The position numbers were made by a program, and so were the translations under genes. The notes under the pieces are model-generated. The model saw only the letters and a list, made by a program, of their open reading frames with translations. It did no database searches and was not told where the DNA came from. This document shows, piece by piece, positions 10,735-23,900 of a DNA stretch of 64,000 nt (position 1 is the stretch's first letter; each line of letters opens with the position of its first letter). This DNA comes from Rhynchosporium graminicola (taxonomy: Eukaryota > Ascomycota > Leotiomycetes > Helotiales > Ploettnerulaceae). The stretch is from NCBI GenBank assembly GCA_900074885.1, contig FJUW01000010.1, forward strand, positions 857,850-921,849, read 5' to 3'.

Positions 10735-13700
10735 TTCTAATACGCTATAGAACACCGGTAAATATACATCTCGAAAGCCACGTACTCCCAAAACTCTCTT
10801 CAGATAACTCCCCTTCGAGACAGAGAATATCTCTATCTTATATCAGGACCTTATACCTATATATCTTAACTCTATAATTAATAACTCCTGAACTTCTATA
10901 TATATTATTAAACTCCCTACTCTTACTATTATACCCCTAGTATAGAATCTCTAGCTACAACCTCTATTTTTCGACTTATTCTGAGCTCCACTAGCAGAGA
11001 ATATCTACTCTTCTTAGCTCTAAGATTCTAGTAAGATAGCAGTCTCTCTCTTCTCGTCTATTAACTAGATATAAGTTTCGCAGATAAAAGGGCTTAAGCT
11101 AATCGATATGAAAGTAGTAGGGTATAAGTATTCTGTTAATCTATTATAAAGTATAAGATTTACTATATTTACTCCTAAATCTAGAGATAATAAAAGGACC
11201 TCTCTAGCTTAGGCGTAACTTTTGACCTGCTATAGTATAATCGTAAAGTATAACTATAGACCTAACTCTAAGACCTTATCTTCTATAAGCTCTTAAATCA
11301 TATAGTTCTTTCCTTCTTATTCTCTCTAAGTATAAGGCTATATCTACTTGCTCTAACTTAGTAGCCTAAGCCCTAATATACTCTAATTATCACGGGTGAG
11401 CAACGCGTACGCAGATGGTCAAGTGTAGTATTCAAGAAGTTCGATACAGGAGAGAGTCAGGTTCTAGCCTGGCTCCGAAGGAAAACATGCGGGTGCCGCT
11501 AGGCTTAGTAAGCACAGGCATCGCCGGTGCTTAATCCTGGGGCTCGCCCCTTACACTAATACTCTATCTCCCTATTCTTTATCCTCTTTACTATCTGCGC
11601 TCTAGAGGATATCAGGGAATCCTTAGACGTCTAGCTCTTAATAGATAGCTCTAATATAATAAGCTAGAAAGGTAAGATCTACCTCTAACCTTAGTTAGTA
11701 CTTATAGTATATATGAAATAAGAAGTACCTAAGGAACCTAATCTCCCTTAAGTTTATCTTAAACACGACCTTCTGAAGCTTAATAATATAATCGGGTCTA
11801 GTCTTACTTATAGCTTACTATACTAAGTCTATAGCTTTCTCTACTATACTAGTCGATTTCTTAGAAGCTGAGGGTGAGTTAAGCTATAGTATCCCTTTCT
11901 TACTAATATAGCTCCTAATCTCTTCTCTAAAGTAACTTCCTAGATCTATATAGAAGCTAATAGGTACTCCGTCTGATTCGAAAAGTGAGTCTAAGCTACT
12001 CTTCACGTACTCTAAGTCTGCAGAGGTATAAGAAAAGGCTTAAATAAGGCGAGAGAAGTAATCTATAATAATAAGGAGATACCTAAACTCTTCAGGTAGC
12101 TATATAAAGGGGCTGTAGAAATCTGCCCTAAGTAACTCTATAGGTATAGAGATAATAATCTGCGAGAGTAGTATAGATCTTTATACTAGTCTATATTTTA
12201 TATATTAAAGATAGCCTACTATATATAAGGTAATATCTTTAGTAAGTATAAGCTAGTAGACGCTCCTCTGAGTTTTCTAGTCGTGATAGTTAAAGTAAAA
12301 TATCCGCTTTCGTTATAAGCTTTTACTAAAGCCTCCGCAACTTGACCTAATACTAGATAATATTTATATACTCCTCTCTACTTATACTATAGTACCTCAT
12401 ACTCCTACTTATATTTCTTATATTAGAGCTCCAAGGACCTCTTCCTTATTCTATTAGCGCCTTCTAGGTAAGTGCTATAGATTAGGAACTTAATAATATC
12501 TTTATACCAGTAAGTAGCCTCGTAAGCCTTAGAAAGGGATATTATCTCGACTATTACTAGCTTTAATATCTAGTATATCTCTGCATTTAGGGCGTTAAAT
12601 AATTCCAATAGAGGGGTATTATCCAGGACTTATAAGCTAGTAAAAAGTGAACTTAACTATAAGGTTATAGCTTAATATCTTTCTCCTACTGCATATAAGG
12701 CAGCTATAAAACCTAAATCTTCTTTCTTACTTCTAGCTTATTTCTTAATATTATTAACCTTAAATATTCCCTTGATAACTTTAAGCTTCTTATTATTAGC
12801 TTTCTTAGAAGTAGTCTCTAATTCTTTTAGTAGATCTTTATTTCTACTAATTCTGTCTTTCTATCTCTAGATAAGTCTAGTAGTAGTCCGCTACTCTTCT
12901 CTAAACCTTATTATATCTAGTCTATCGTAATTATCTCCCGGGAAAATAGTATATAATAAAGTATTTATAGTCTTATTTCTATTACCGGGAATATAGTGAA
13001 TCCGTATATTTAATAAGCTTAGCTCTAAAGCCCACTTAGTATAAATTCCTTCTTAGAGCGCTAAGGAGTCCAGAAAGTAAGTAAGTAGCTAATAATCTAT
13101 ATAGATTATTCCTAGCTTATCTTCTCTTAATATATAATAGTACTTATAGCTGAACTCTATAATAGAAAGCAGCTCGCGTTTATAAGTTCTATAATTTCTC
13201 TAGGCCTTAGAGAATATAAAACTATCGAAAAGGATTAGCATTATCTTCTTCTCTTCCTCCTTAGATTATATAATATAATATCCTCCTGTATATCCACTAG
13301 TATCTGTATATATTTATACTAAGAGAGTTAGATCATAGCCGTTTCTCTTTACTACTCTTAAGTACACTTCCTTTAGTAGCTTAAATAATATCGCCTTATT
13401 CTCTTTCTATCTCTATTCTATATCTCTAGTAAGTCGATTCAATAGTCGAGTAATCTCTATATAATTCTTAACCTATAGTCGCGTTATCTAGATCGCTCCT
13501 AAGAATCTCCTGACCTCTATAGCGTTTTTAGGTATTAGCTATATATTAATCCTTAATACCTTTTCCAGCTTAATTATTAATTTTCTATTAGCCTTATATA
13601 GGGTCCCTAACACTAGAACCTCTATTATAAATAATAAGTACTTCTTAAAGGAGAGCTTAAGACCAGACTATAAGAGTCGAGGGAGGAGATAATTTTTCAG

Positions 13701-16700
13701 AAAAGTAAATACCTTCTTAAATATCTTAAAAGCTACGAAAAAATTATCTATATAGAAGAGTAAGGCCTAAAGAACTACTCTACCCTCAGAAACAATTAGA
13801 GAGAATAGCGAGAGCTCAGAGTTATCGAAACCTTTCTCTACTGCCTTAGTAGATCTTAGTATATCTCTAAATACTAGCTTTATAAGTTCTATTATTAAAA
13901 AGGCTAAGCTTCTATACCTTTAAGGTATACGTATTAGTTATAGTTAGCTATAGCCTAGTATAGAGAAGGTATAGATATAGCAGTCGTCTAAGTATAAGTT
14001 TACTAACTAGTAAGCGTGTTTCAGATCTATCTAGATAAATAAGCGATACTTAGGATTACTAAGAAATATAAAGTACTCCGCTATAGAGATTATTAAGTAG
14101 CTAGGAGTTTTCTCTTTAATCTTAGAGTAATTAAATATTACTCTATACTCCCTAGTTTATACCTTAGAGTCTAATCCTTTATCTACTATATATAGATAGC
14201 TATTCTAATCTGATAGCGCTCTATTAGCTAGGAGTATACTCTTAAATATCCTATATTTAATTCCCTTCTTAATTATCTTATTTAGCTAGGCGAGCTTAGC
14301 TAGTATATATCTCCTAGCTATATTCTCCTAGACTAGCTTAGAATATTCTGGGATTCTGGCTCTATAGTAGTAGAGATTAGTAAAAGGTATATCTTCTAGG
14401 CCTATTAAGTTAATATATCGATATATATATAGTAGCTTATAAAATTACTTGATTTCTTCTAGTAGTATAGCTATACTAAAAGTTAACTAGCTCTTAGTAA
14501 TCTAATCGTTCAGAACTTCGTTAGTTACTTCTGCTATTAGTAACCTAATAACTCTTCTTTATATAGGGAATACTATAACATATAGTGCCTTCTTATTAGA
14601 ATCTATAGTAATATTCTATATTTCAGCGTGATTACTATATATTCTAGGCTATTCTGCAGATATAGGTTAATATTGGGATTTCAAGGAGGGCTTAATAGCT
14701 AGATAGTAGGACTAAAGGTAACTACTACGGATTCTCGAGGGTTTTAGCTACGCTATATTATTTAAGGACAGAAGAAGCTATAATAATAACCTGGACTAAG
14801 TAGTAGCTCTCCTAGTCTCTAGTATATATATAGAGGTAATATCAGCTTAAGTAAATAAGGCTAGGAATAAGCCTACTGATATAGAGAGGTACTGATTTAT
14901 AATAAGCCTCCCTTCTACGGAGAGTATATAATCTTTGAAATTTAAAGCTTTAGGAAGCTCTTTTAATATATAAGAAACTTCTAAGATATCTGCTAAATAT
15001 CTAAGGTTTCGGGTAGGTATAGTCCCAGAGACCTTCAGATAGCTATAGCGAGCTAGTAATAAGTTTAATATCGTCTCAGGATAGCCTTATAAATCTAGTT
15101 TTTTAAAGAGTTTAATAAAGAAGAAGTATTATTAGAATCAGATTCAGAAGAAGAAGAGTCAGAGATAGTATTATTATTAGTAGTAGAGAGGTCGGAGCTC
15201 TCTGTAAATCGAATAATTAAATCCGACATATCTTTATTAGATTTCACCTTTAGATATAGAATCAGGTTTAAGGGTATATATTCTTTAAAGAGAGGGCTTT
15301 AAATAGTAGTAGTTATTTCTTTGCTTCGATTACCGCTAAGACCAAGATAAATATCGATCTTCGTATTAATAGAATATAACTATAGGTGCCTAAGAAGTAA
15401 GCTCAGCTTCTTATTATTTAGACTCTTAGTATCTCTTATAAACGCGTAGACTTTTCGCTATATATCCTTTACTCTAAAGTTAAATATGATAAACTTAGTA
15501 AGTTAATATTATATACTATTAGCTATACTATAGCTGACTCTAGCGTATCTATAAGAGGCTAATAGAATAGTCTTTAACCTTAGATATTAGTATAACGCAG
15601 GAGATATAATAACTAAGTCAGAACTTAAGTCGATAGAATATATTCTAACTTTTGATTCTATAATAGTAATCTTACTCTTTTTAATTACCTTTATCTTTCT
15701 AGGAACCTTCTAGGCCTTATCTGCAGGGTAGACTTATAGTATAACCTATATAAGCTTAAGATTTCTAGTTATAGCCGCAGATAAGGCTTATATAGATCTA
15801 GGGCTAGGCGTTATAATAAGGTTATTCTTATATATAGAAGACTTTAGATTTACCTTCTTCTAGTTATAACGCGTTAATAGCTTACGAAATTGCTTCGATA
15901 TCTCTAGAGATATTTAAAATAATTCCAGTAGATTTATCGTAATATTAATACTAGTAGCTAGGTCCTTGAAATTAACTAGTCCTAATCTTTCACGCTTAAC
16001 TATCTCTCTTAATTATCTCCCTTTCTTCTTATCTTCTTTTATCGTAGACCTTGATCCAGATCCTTAAGTAACTATCTCTAGTTCCTTAGCTATATCCTAC
16101 TCCTTAGGAATATTAATCCTTATACGCTTCTTATTCCGAGTCCTATATACTACTCTAGTATAAATATCTTTATCTTCCTCCTCTCCTTTTACCTTATTTC
16201 CTGATATCTCTATAGACTCCGCTTAGTACTATAAGTTATCTAGAAGTATAATTATAGCTTTCGCCTTTCCCGCTTTATTACTTAACTTAGTAGATCTAGC
16301 TTAGATAAACTAATTAAATAAGGTTATTTCTACTAAGCTTAGTATACTAGCTCTATCTGAGCTAGAAGATAATATTATAAATATTATCGATAATAATTTA
16401 GAGATACTAAAAGGAACCCTATTATCTATAGCTCTAGGTCCTTCGATACTATAAAAGTCCCCTTATAGCTAAGTATATAATACTTAAGTAATAGTTTCTA
16501 GGAATATAATTTATTTCAAGTACGTATACTCCTAAAAGAGTAATATAATATTTAGATAAGCTAACTTAAGGTAGCTATAATATCTATAGCTAATACAGAG
16601 GATACTATCCCTCTTAGAGTTATATACTAAGGTCCTATTAATATATAAGTTCAGGCTTTCTCGCGCTAGTCGCAAAAGAGGAATATTAGTAGAAGTATTA

Positions 16701-16902
16701 ATATTAGTTTATATTCCGTTTCTAGAATATAACTATTATCTATCGCTTATATTAAAGTTATTTCGATAGTAGAGTAGCTAGTATTACTAAGGTTAGTACC
16801 TAGTTCTACTTCTAGCTACCTGCGTTATTTAAGTATTTAAAGTTAGAGAAGCGATAAGCTGCAGAACTAGCTATAATTAAAGTAGGTAAATAAGTAGGGT
16901 AC
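10735..16902 (-). mobile_element. GypI, 3' portion: degraded Ty3/gypsy-type gag end and pol
   Basis: Minus-strand reading, interrupted by RIP stops. A CX2CX4HX4C zinc knuckle (Cys/His now mostly Tyr) lies at about 16,560-16,600. An RT block resembling IDLKHAY is at about 14,005-14,055, and a Y-I-D-N box (from Y-I-D-D) at 13,734-13,757 followed by a thumb-like EVRRFLGAI segment. RNase H and integrase-like sequence follow leftward to about 11,600, so integrase lies after RT, the Ty3/gypsy order. The gag upstream of the knuckle continues in the same frame at 60,362-63,780 once GypB is removed. The left end near 10,735 is taken from the composition change; no GypI LTR pair was identified. Confidence 0.7.
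11388..11555 (-). repeat. Solo GypH LTR with TSD CTAAT, barely RIP-mutated
   Basis: This 168-bp segment is the reverse complement of the GypH LTRs at 17,331-17,498 and 46,268-46,435, has the same length, and is flanked by CTAAT on both sides (11,383-11,387 and 11,556-11,560). It lies in the RIP-degraded GypI sequence yet keeps CA and TG dinucleotides, so it shows what an unmutated GypH LTR looks like. It most likely arose by LTR-LTR recombination of a full GypH insertion. Confidence 0.92.
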
Positions 16903-17170
16903 TATGACGACAGCTCACCTGAATATCACATGAGAAGAAGGATAGATACCAGGGCCTAAGTTCATAGGTATCCCGGCAGAACTAGTATCCGACTCGGTAT
17001 AGTATCGGACTAGTACTAGTATATATATATAAGGCGCCTTATACTCTATCTCTCTTCTTCTTCTTTCCTTATCTTTTTGTTTCTTTCGTAGTAGACTATA
17101 TAAGATCGCTCTTAGCCTTCCTACTTGTTTATTCTTACTTATATACCGCCTCGAGTCTTATATTATTATA
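16903..17170 (+). repeat. GypB 5' LTR
   Basis: 268 bp, originally TG...CA ended. A TATA-like run lies at about 17,020-17,033 and ATCTTTTTGTTT at 17,071-17,082, the probable start of R. The outer half is little mutated while the inner end is RIP-changed (ATTATTATA where the 3' LTR keeps GTCGTTACA). Its last 100 bp or so closely match the A1/A2 LTRs; its first part does not. Confidence 0.93.
17071..17084 (+). promoter_or_regulatory. GypB self-priming pair (LTR site 17,071-17,082 and PBS 17,173-17,184 just downstream)
   Basis: The PBS at 17,173-17,184, two bases after the LTR, reads AAATAAAAAGAT. Its reverse complement matches LTR ATCTTTTTGTTT at 17,071-17,082 with one mismatch explained by RIP. 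In the A family the pair is ATCTTTCTGTTT/AAACAGAAAGAT, so both partners differ in a compensating way. This fits reverse transcription primed by the 5' end of the element's own RNA, as known for the Tf1/sushi group. The site lies about 40 bp after a TATA run, as expected of a transcript start. Confidence 0.7.
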
Positions 17171-17330
17171 TTAAATAAAAAGATTAAGATAGCCGGAGAT
17201 AGCCTACTATAATATCTTACTACTAAGTTAGTTATTCGATAACTACTCGCATATAGCCGAGATACTAGAGATCTCTCGGAAAGCTATAAATCAGGGTTTA
17301 ATTCAGCTTATCGTAAATAGTATAATAGAG
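17171..17330 (+). pseudogene. GypB gag, N-terminal fragment (before GypH insertion)
   Basis: After the primer-binding site the frame reads ...KIAGD..., then AEILEISRKAIN close to the GypH junction. The same AEILEISR motif occurs in the A1 gag. The frame resumes at 46,441 (EVFANAPLITPLI...) when GypH and one copy of TAGAG are removed. Capsid protein remnant, non-functional because of RIP stops. Confidence 0.75.
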
Positions 17331-17498
17331 TGTAAGGGGCGAGCCCCAGGATTAAGCACCGGCGATGCTTATGCTTACTAAGCCTAGCGGCACCCGCATA
17401 TTTTCCTTCGGAGCTAGGCTAGAACCTGACTCTCTCCTGTATCGAACTTCTTAAATACTATACTTAACTATCTGCGTACGCGTTACTTACCTATAATA
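17331..17498 (+). repeat. GypH 5' LTR
   Basis: 168 bp. The outer end is unmutated (TGTAAGGGGCGAGCCCC) and the inner end is RIP-changed (CTTACCTATAATA versus CTCACCCGTGATA in the 3' LTR). It contains ATCGAACTT at 17,441-17,449, complementary to AAGTTCGAT at 17,501-17,509 just after the LTR, a candidate self-priming site. Confidence 0.93.
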
Positions 17499-19358
17499 TT
17501 AAGTTCGATTAAAATAAGCTAACTTATTCCTATAGTATTTACACTAGATACCGGAATAGACTTGTTAGGGAACGTAAGCTCTTAATAAGAGGACTCTAAC
17601 GACGAACTATAGCGTATTATATAAGAGATATATAAGCGTTAGCTCCTAATAGAGACCGAGCTAGTAAATACGCGTATTACCCTAGAGGCATCGGAGGCCG
17701 AAAGACTCAGATAAGCGCCTAGATCTAATAATACCGGAGACTTATCGTCTTCGAGTGCCCTAATAAAAACCCTTATCGAGTCTCTTATAGCGTCTTAGTC
17801 GAGCTCCGATAGAGAACTATTAGGCTCCGGCAGATAGATACCGCTTACTTAGGATAGATATATAGATACCTTTCGAGATTATCTCCTAAGACTAAGAAGT
17901 TCTTATCGCGTGCGCTTCGCTTAAAAGCTATCTCTCTCTGCTAACTATTACTAAGATACTATTTACGATACTCTCCTATAGCGCGAACGAGCTTATATAC
18001 GATACTTCTAGGAGAGGAGAAGCTTAATAGATAGTAAGGACCCTAAAGCTTTCTTCGCGCAGCTCGATAAAATATTCGCGGATAGTAATAAGCGAGCTAA
18101 AGCCCTCGAATAGCTCACGAATATAAGGCACTCTATAGGATAGCCCTAGTATAAGCACTAGCTAGAATTCGATGAACTTCTACTAAGCGCTAGAGAAGAG
18201 AGCTAGGAAGACAATATAAAGATAAGTTATCTCTAGAATATGTTTTTAAACCTTATCCGAATATATACGGCCTCTATAGCTAAGACTACGGATTACTACG
18301 AATTTACTAGGGAGATAGAACGGATTATAACTAACCTCGAAGAGATAGATTAGTTTAAAGTATCGAATAAGAGGTAGAATAATAAGAATAAGGACTCTAA
18401 GATAAATATAGTAGACTATATATATCCCTGGAAGGCCCTGGAAGGCTCTTATAAAAGCTAAGGTTAACGCTAATAGGGATATAGTAAGAGTACTAGCGCG
18501 TATAGTAAGAAACCGAGAAAGGAATAGTAGAGCTCGTAATAATTCTAGTAGTAAATAAAAAGCTAAATAAGTAGACGCGGCCGAATAAGAGAGACGTTAT
18601 AAGAAAAAGCTCTATTTCCGCTATAGAGTATCCGAGTACTATATCTATAATTACTTATACGCTTTAGTAGTATAACTTGCTACGATTAATATAATAGGAC
18701 TATTACTAGAGGATAATAATAATATATTAGACTTTACTCTTTTAGAGTTAGGAAAAGACTAACTTCCTCTTAAAGTTAAGAGCTAAGAGTAGATAAAGTA
18801 TTAATAAAAAGATAAGGTAAATTCAAAGAGCTTATAAATAGAAACCTTATATATAGATATAGTCCTTTAAGAAATATTCAGAATATTTACCCTTATTAAT
18901 AAAGGATACTAATACTATACTATAATAAATAAAGACCTTATAGAAGGTCTCGGTCTTATATATATAAGCTATAGAACCCGCGAGATAAAGGGCGCTTTAA
19001 AAGCTATATAGAACTTAAGGACTAAAGGAGTAGTCGAGTTCTAAATGAAAATCGCAGGGTTCAGCTAAAGGGTCTATATATATATAGTACTAAAACTAGC
19101 TTTTCTATTAATCTTAGAGAACCCGTAGAAAGTGTAAAATAAGATCAGGATAACGCTTGAAAAATAATAGTACTATTATAGCCTAGTAAAGAAATAAGTA
19201 ATAGAAGGATATAACTACTACTTATATATAGATAATAATAACTATACCTCGGTATCTACTGCGATATTAGAGGATATAAAGATAGCCCTTTAGGATAAAG
19301 AAGAGCTAACTCTAGACTAACTTAAAAATATTCTCCCTCTAGAGATTTAAGATATAGC
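17499..19358 (+). pseudogene. GypH gag and protease (RIP-inactivated)
   Basis: Plus-strand gag with a CX2CX4HX4C zinc knuckle at 18,613-18,654 (the Cys and His codons now read Tyr), followed by an aspartic-protease-like segment near 18,885-18,930 whose active-site D-S-G appears as N-K-G. Nearly all breaks are TAA/TAG. The frame is cut at 19,358 by A1 and resumes at 41,722. Confidence 0.8.
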
Positions 19359-19387
19359 TATAACGACATAAGACTTAAGGCGGTATA
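19359..19387 (-). repeat. A1 3' LTR, outer 29 bp (split by GypC)
   Basis: Begins TATAACGACATAAG and ends in GTATA, the duplicated GypC target. It continues at 33,964-34,136; 29 + 173 gives exactly the 202-bp length of the intact A-type LTRs. Confidence 0.9.
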
Positions 19388-19569
19388 TGTAATGATCACT
19401 TGGTACGCTGAGGTAAATAGGCATAATAGAATAGTAGAACAGTCGCTAGAGGTTCGCTGGTAATAATCTGGTTAATATAGAAACTAATTACTAAGGAGAG
19501 AAGGTTCTTCCTTCCTCTCTAATTCTGAAATATAGGAGTAGGAGGCACTAGGCGCATAAACCTATTATA
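19388..19569 (-). repeat. GypC 3' LTR
   Basis: 182 bp with TGTAATG/CATTACA imperfect inverted ends. The outer end (TGTAATGATCACTTGG) is unmutated and the inner end is RIP-changed (TATTATA for CATTACA). Confidence 0.92.
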
Positions 19570-19787
19570 ATATCTCTCCTCTTAAATACTTCTATCCTAG
19601 AAGTGAAGGCGTTAAAATGCCCTAGCCGGCGATACTTTAGCGAGGCGCCGGCGAGGTATTCCTTTCAGGATTCACTTTTGTTCTGATTCTTCTTTATTAT
19701 TAGTAAAGCTAGAATGCGGGGTATAGCGCTAGGTAACTCTACTATATAACTCTTAACCTTCTCTCTTCTCTCCCTTCTTAAATAACT

Positions 19788-20715
19788 AATGATAATAATA
19801 ATAATTATACGTAAGTTATAAATATAAGGTATCAGGTAGTACTAACTTGACCTTTTAGCTCCTAAGAACCTTCGTAAGCGCGCCGCTAGTAGTTCGCTTA
19901 AAGATACCTTTCCTTCTGGTAATACTTTTACCCCTATTAATAAGGGAAAAATCGTAGTCGCTAGCGGGTTATCAACTAAGCGTTAGCGAGCGGAAGATAA
20001 TAACGAGGATACTAAAGGCGAGCTAAGCTAAGATAGTAGCCCTTCTACCTGTTATAATAAGACCCTTTATACTAGTCGAAAGAATACGCAGATAAAGTCG
20101 AAGGCTCGTGCTAAGGTAAACGAGGAGATACTGCGTCCGGAGACTTACATACGATACGCAAGCGAGTATACTATATTCCCTAAGTTAAAGTGCACTTTAG
20201 CTCCTAACTCTGTTACTAGTAAGTATATAGACTATATTAAGAAGGGTAAATCTTACGAGGATATAAGTATAAATTTCCTCTCTCTAGCGAATACTTAGCT
20301 AATAGCTGACGAGGTTCTAGCTATCCTGATAGGTGTTCTTAGCTAACTATAAGATATAGCTTTAAAAGTAGTAATAAGCGAGAGTTCCGGAGAAGTATTA
20401 AAGATTACTTAGGCACGCTTTGATATAGAGAAGAAACAGGCTAATTATACTTCTAAAGTTAGTGATACTATAGCTATTAAATCTCCTTAGAAGCTAGTTA
20501 TTGATTCTAATACTGAGCTATCCTCTAGTATTACGTCGGCGATCGCTGAGGTATCTGGGCATACGCTGCGCTCTATAGCTAAAGTTACTACTACTATCGA
20601 TATTATAAATGCTGCTCTTCTAGAGGAAATTCGTAGTCTCCGTATAGTATAAATTAATCTCTCTAGCGAGTTCTCTACTAATCTTTAGCGAAGGACTTCT
20701 GTACTATTTATACTA
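19788..20715 (+). pseudogene. Antisense reading frame between GypC pol and 3' LTR
   Basis: Opposite in direction to GypC. From about 19,845 the plus frame runs some 290 codons with only about nine stops, all TAG or TAA where Gln is likely. The product is hydrophilic, rich in Lys, Glu, Asp and Ser, for example DLLAPKNLRKRAASSSLKDT near the start and YIDYIKKGKSYEDISINFL mid-way. The mirror frame on the sense strand is also fairly open but more hydrophobic and with more stops, so plus is preferred. It meets the pol end tail to tail. No known domain was recognised. It could be a captured gene or a retroelement accessory ORF. Confidence 0.5.
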
Positions 20716-20979
20716 GATTCTTTCTATAGGTAGCTTTACTAGATACGTAGCTAGAGGTTAATAGAGAGGAAGTCCCGGATAAGGATATAGATATTACTAA
20801 TTAGGAGGTTACTAAGTAAACTTTCTTTAGCGATATATCGGAGTTTATCTAGCGAGAGCTAGTTTACTAGCGATCCGTATAGATAATAAAACCTCTTTTT
20901 CCTCTTAGACTTCTACTAGATTTATAATCTCTAATATACCTTTAAAACTATAAAACCCTATAGGAAAAAACAGAAAGGT

Positions 20980-23900
20980 ATATATCCTTTTACGAGTATT
21001 ATTTCACTTTCGTTAGCGTTTCGCTGGTCTTTCTATAACGTTTTGATTTTTTAAAGCTTTAATTTCTTTCTAGAGTCCCTAGAGGTTTTCTTTTAGCTCT
21101 TAAGAATTATAAGCGGAAGTAAACCCTTTCTATCTTACTAGGAATTATTCTCTCCTCTTAACTACTTGCTAGTCTAGTAAGGAATCGACCTCCTATGATT
21201 CTTCGCTATTAATAAGGTCAGGTTAGATAACCTCCGACGACTCGCCGGGCCTTTACTAGTATAGTTCTAATAGTAAGATATGGAAGACGTTATATAGCTG
21301 ATTATACTTAGTAGGTAAATCTAATCGATATACCTGCTTTCTAATTCTTTCGCTAATCTTAAATAGCCCTAGAAATTAATAGTCTAGCTTCTTGCTCGAT
21401 CGAATAGTTTTAATATTCTTTACTAAGAGTAGGACTTATTAATCTACTTTAAATTCAACTAGTCGATAGTTCTTATTATACTACTTCGCTTAGGTTTCTT
21501 TAGTTCTTCGCTAGCTATTCTCTAGCTCTTAGCGTTTCTTAACTACTTCTTCTGCTCTTTCTTTAGTAGTAGGTATCTCCCTTCTTATAGGATTATCCTC
21601 GATACCTTAGCGATTATCTAGCGTAATTCTATACTTAGCCTCATTTAGAGTTATTCTAATAGCCTTATAATATATATTTATATACGCGAATTTCGCTATA
21701 GGCAACAGGTCTACTTAATTATCTTAAAGATAATATACGAAATACTGTAGCTATACTTCTATAGCTTGGTTTTATTATTCCGTTTACTTATTAGTTTATA
21801 AGTAAAATACCGTCGAAAGACCTCTTGTTATTCGGAGGTAGAAGTATACCTCTTACTAGAACTTGGAAGTAAAAACAGAACCTCTATTAGTAATAATAAC
21901 CGCAGGTAATCCGTAGTCCTTAAACTAATAGTCGATAAATAGCTGAGCTAAGCCTAGTGTATTAATTGTCTTTAAGTAAGGAATATACTCTATATCTTTA
22001 GTGTATCTATCGACGATTACTAGTAAACTATCGGAGATTCTTCCTATAGAGCTTCCTTTATAAGGTAGTAGATCTGTAATAAAGTCTATAGTTATAGACT
22101 CAAACGGCTTACTTAGCTAGCTAGGCGCTTATATCTCGCTAGCTATCTTTATTCTTCTTACCTTTATCCTTTAATAAATATCGTAACTTTTAATATATTC
22201 TTTAACGTCTAGCTTTATCTTCTGCTAATAGTACTTTCGCTAGATAAGCTTTAGCGTCTTATCTTAACTAAAATAGCTTATAGTTAGATTATTATAGTAT
22301 ATCTTTATGATTTTAGTACAAATAGCTTCGTCTAGCGGAATATAAGCCTTTCGCTGGTATCTAAGTAGTCCTTCGCTATCGATACTCTAATCTATATCCC
22401 CGGTTTTCTGTAATCTAGCTAACTTCTTAATAGTAAAGGCGTCCCTTTTCTATAGCTTTATAAGCGTTAAGAGAAGTAAGTTCGATTCAGGGTTTACTGT
22501 TTCGGTTCTTATAATTCTCGCTATAAAAAACCGTAGCATAGTATATCCATAGCTATACTAGCTAGCGCCCGGCTCCTCGCTAGCGCCTCTTAAGAGGGTA
22601 TCTAGACCTCCAAATAAGTTCTATGAACTATTAAGCTTTATAGGTATATATCGCTAGTTAGGCGTAAAAGTCGTATTTATAGCCTCGATCGATACTCCTT
22701 TTAAAGAAGTATTATTAGTAAATTATAGAATCTAAGTCAACTAGCACGATATACTATCGTTCGGACGCTGGTTACTCTCTATTATATCGCTAGCTTTACT
22801 AGGTACGTAGATTAACTTATCTTTAATTATATTTCGTAGCTTATTTTATAAAGTAAAGAGTATAATATTTTCCTTATCTTTCGCTAGCTTATAGTCAGGC
22901 CTTCTCGATAGTCTATCGGCGGGATTATTTTTCCCTTATCTATAACTTAATATAAAGTCATACTTAGATAGCTCTAGAGCCTATCTAGCTTATCGCTAGC
23001 TTAATACTATCGTAATTATAAAGTGATAGAGGTTACTATAGTCTATTAATACCTTAACTAGGGCTATATTACCTTTAAGGTAATACCTCTAGTATATAAA
23101 ACACTTGATAATTATAAGGAGTTCTTAGTTATATACTTCATAATTCAACTCGGTAGATTCTAGCTTTTTACTAAAGAACGCGATAAGGTACTAGACGGCC
23201 TTTTCCCTTTTTTTCGCCGGCTACTCTCTAGGCTAGGAGAGAATTCCTGTAATAGTAAACCTAGAAGCGTTAGTCTCTAGCTTTCTTAGCTTCAGTAGAT
23301 CGAAGTGCATAAGAAAAGGTACTATAGTAAACGTATCTTTTAACGCGTTAAAAGCCTCCCTTTCTATAGTACTCTATCTAAAAGTAAGAGTAAGTTACCT
23401 TTTCTTCTTATTACTTATTAAACTTATTAGAGGTCGGGTAATCGCTAAGAATCTTATAATAAATCGCTAGTAGAAGTTTATAAAACTAATAAAGACTTAT
23501 ATATCTCTAATACTTTCAGGCTCTAGCTATTCCCTAATAGTATCTATCTAGCTCATATCTATTAAAATACTAGCTAAGGAGATAATATATCCTAGAAACT
23601 CTATACTTTTAGTATTAAAAGAGTACTTTAATAACTTAATAAAGAGGTTTACATATCGAAGTCTCTCGAGTACTTAGCGGACGTGTTATTCATATTATAA
23701 GAGGTTAGCAGAATAGATCAGGATATTATTAAGATATATAATATAAGTAATATTAACAAGGCCCGCTAGCGTATTATTAATAAATACCTAGAAGGTCGCT
23801 AGTGCGTTTAATAGTCTAAACGGCATAACTTGATACTTATAATACTTATATCGGGTACGAAATATAGTCTTCTATTCATTACCTTAGCGAATTCGGATAC

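Noticed and set aside
11388..17498. Inverted copies of a 168-bp sequence as terminal inverted repeats of a 6-kb DNA transposon
   Set aside because: Each copy has its own context: the left has its own TSD (CTAAT), and the right is one of a direct LTR pair with 46,268-46,435 and TSD TAGAG.
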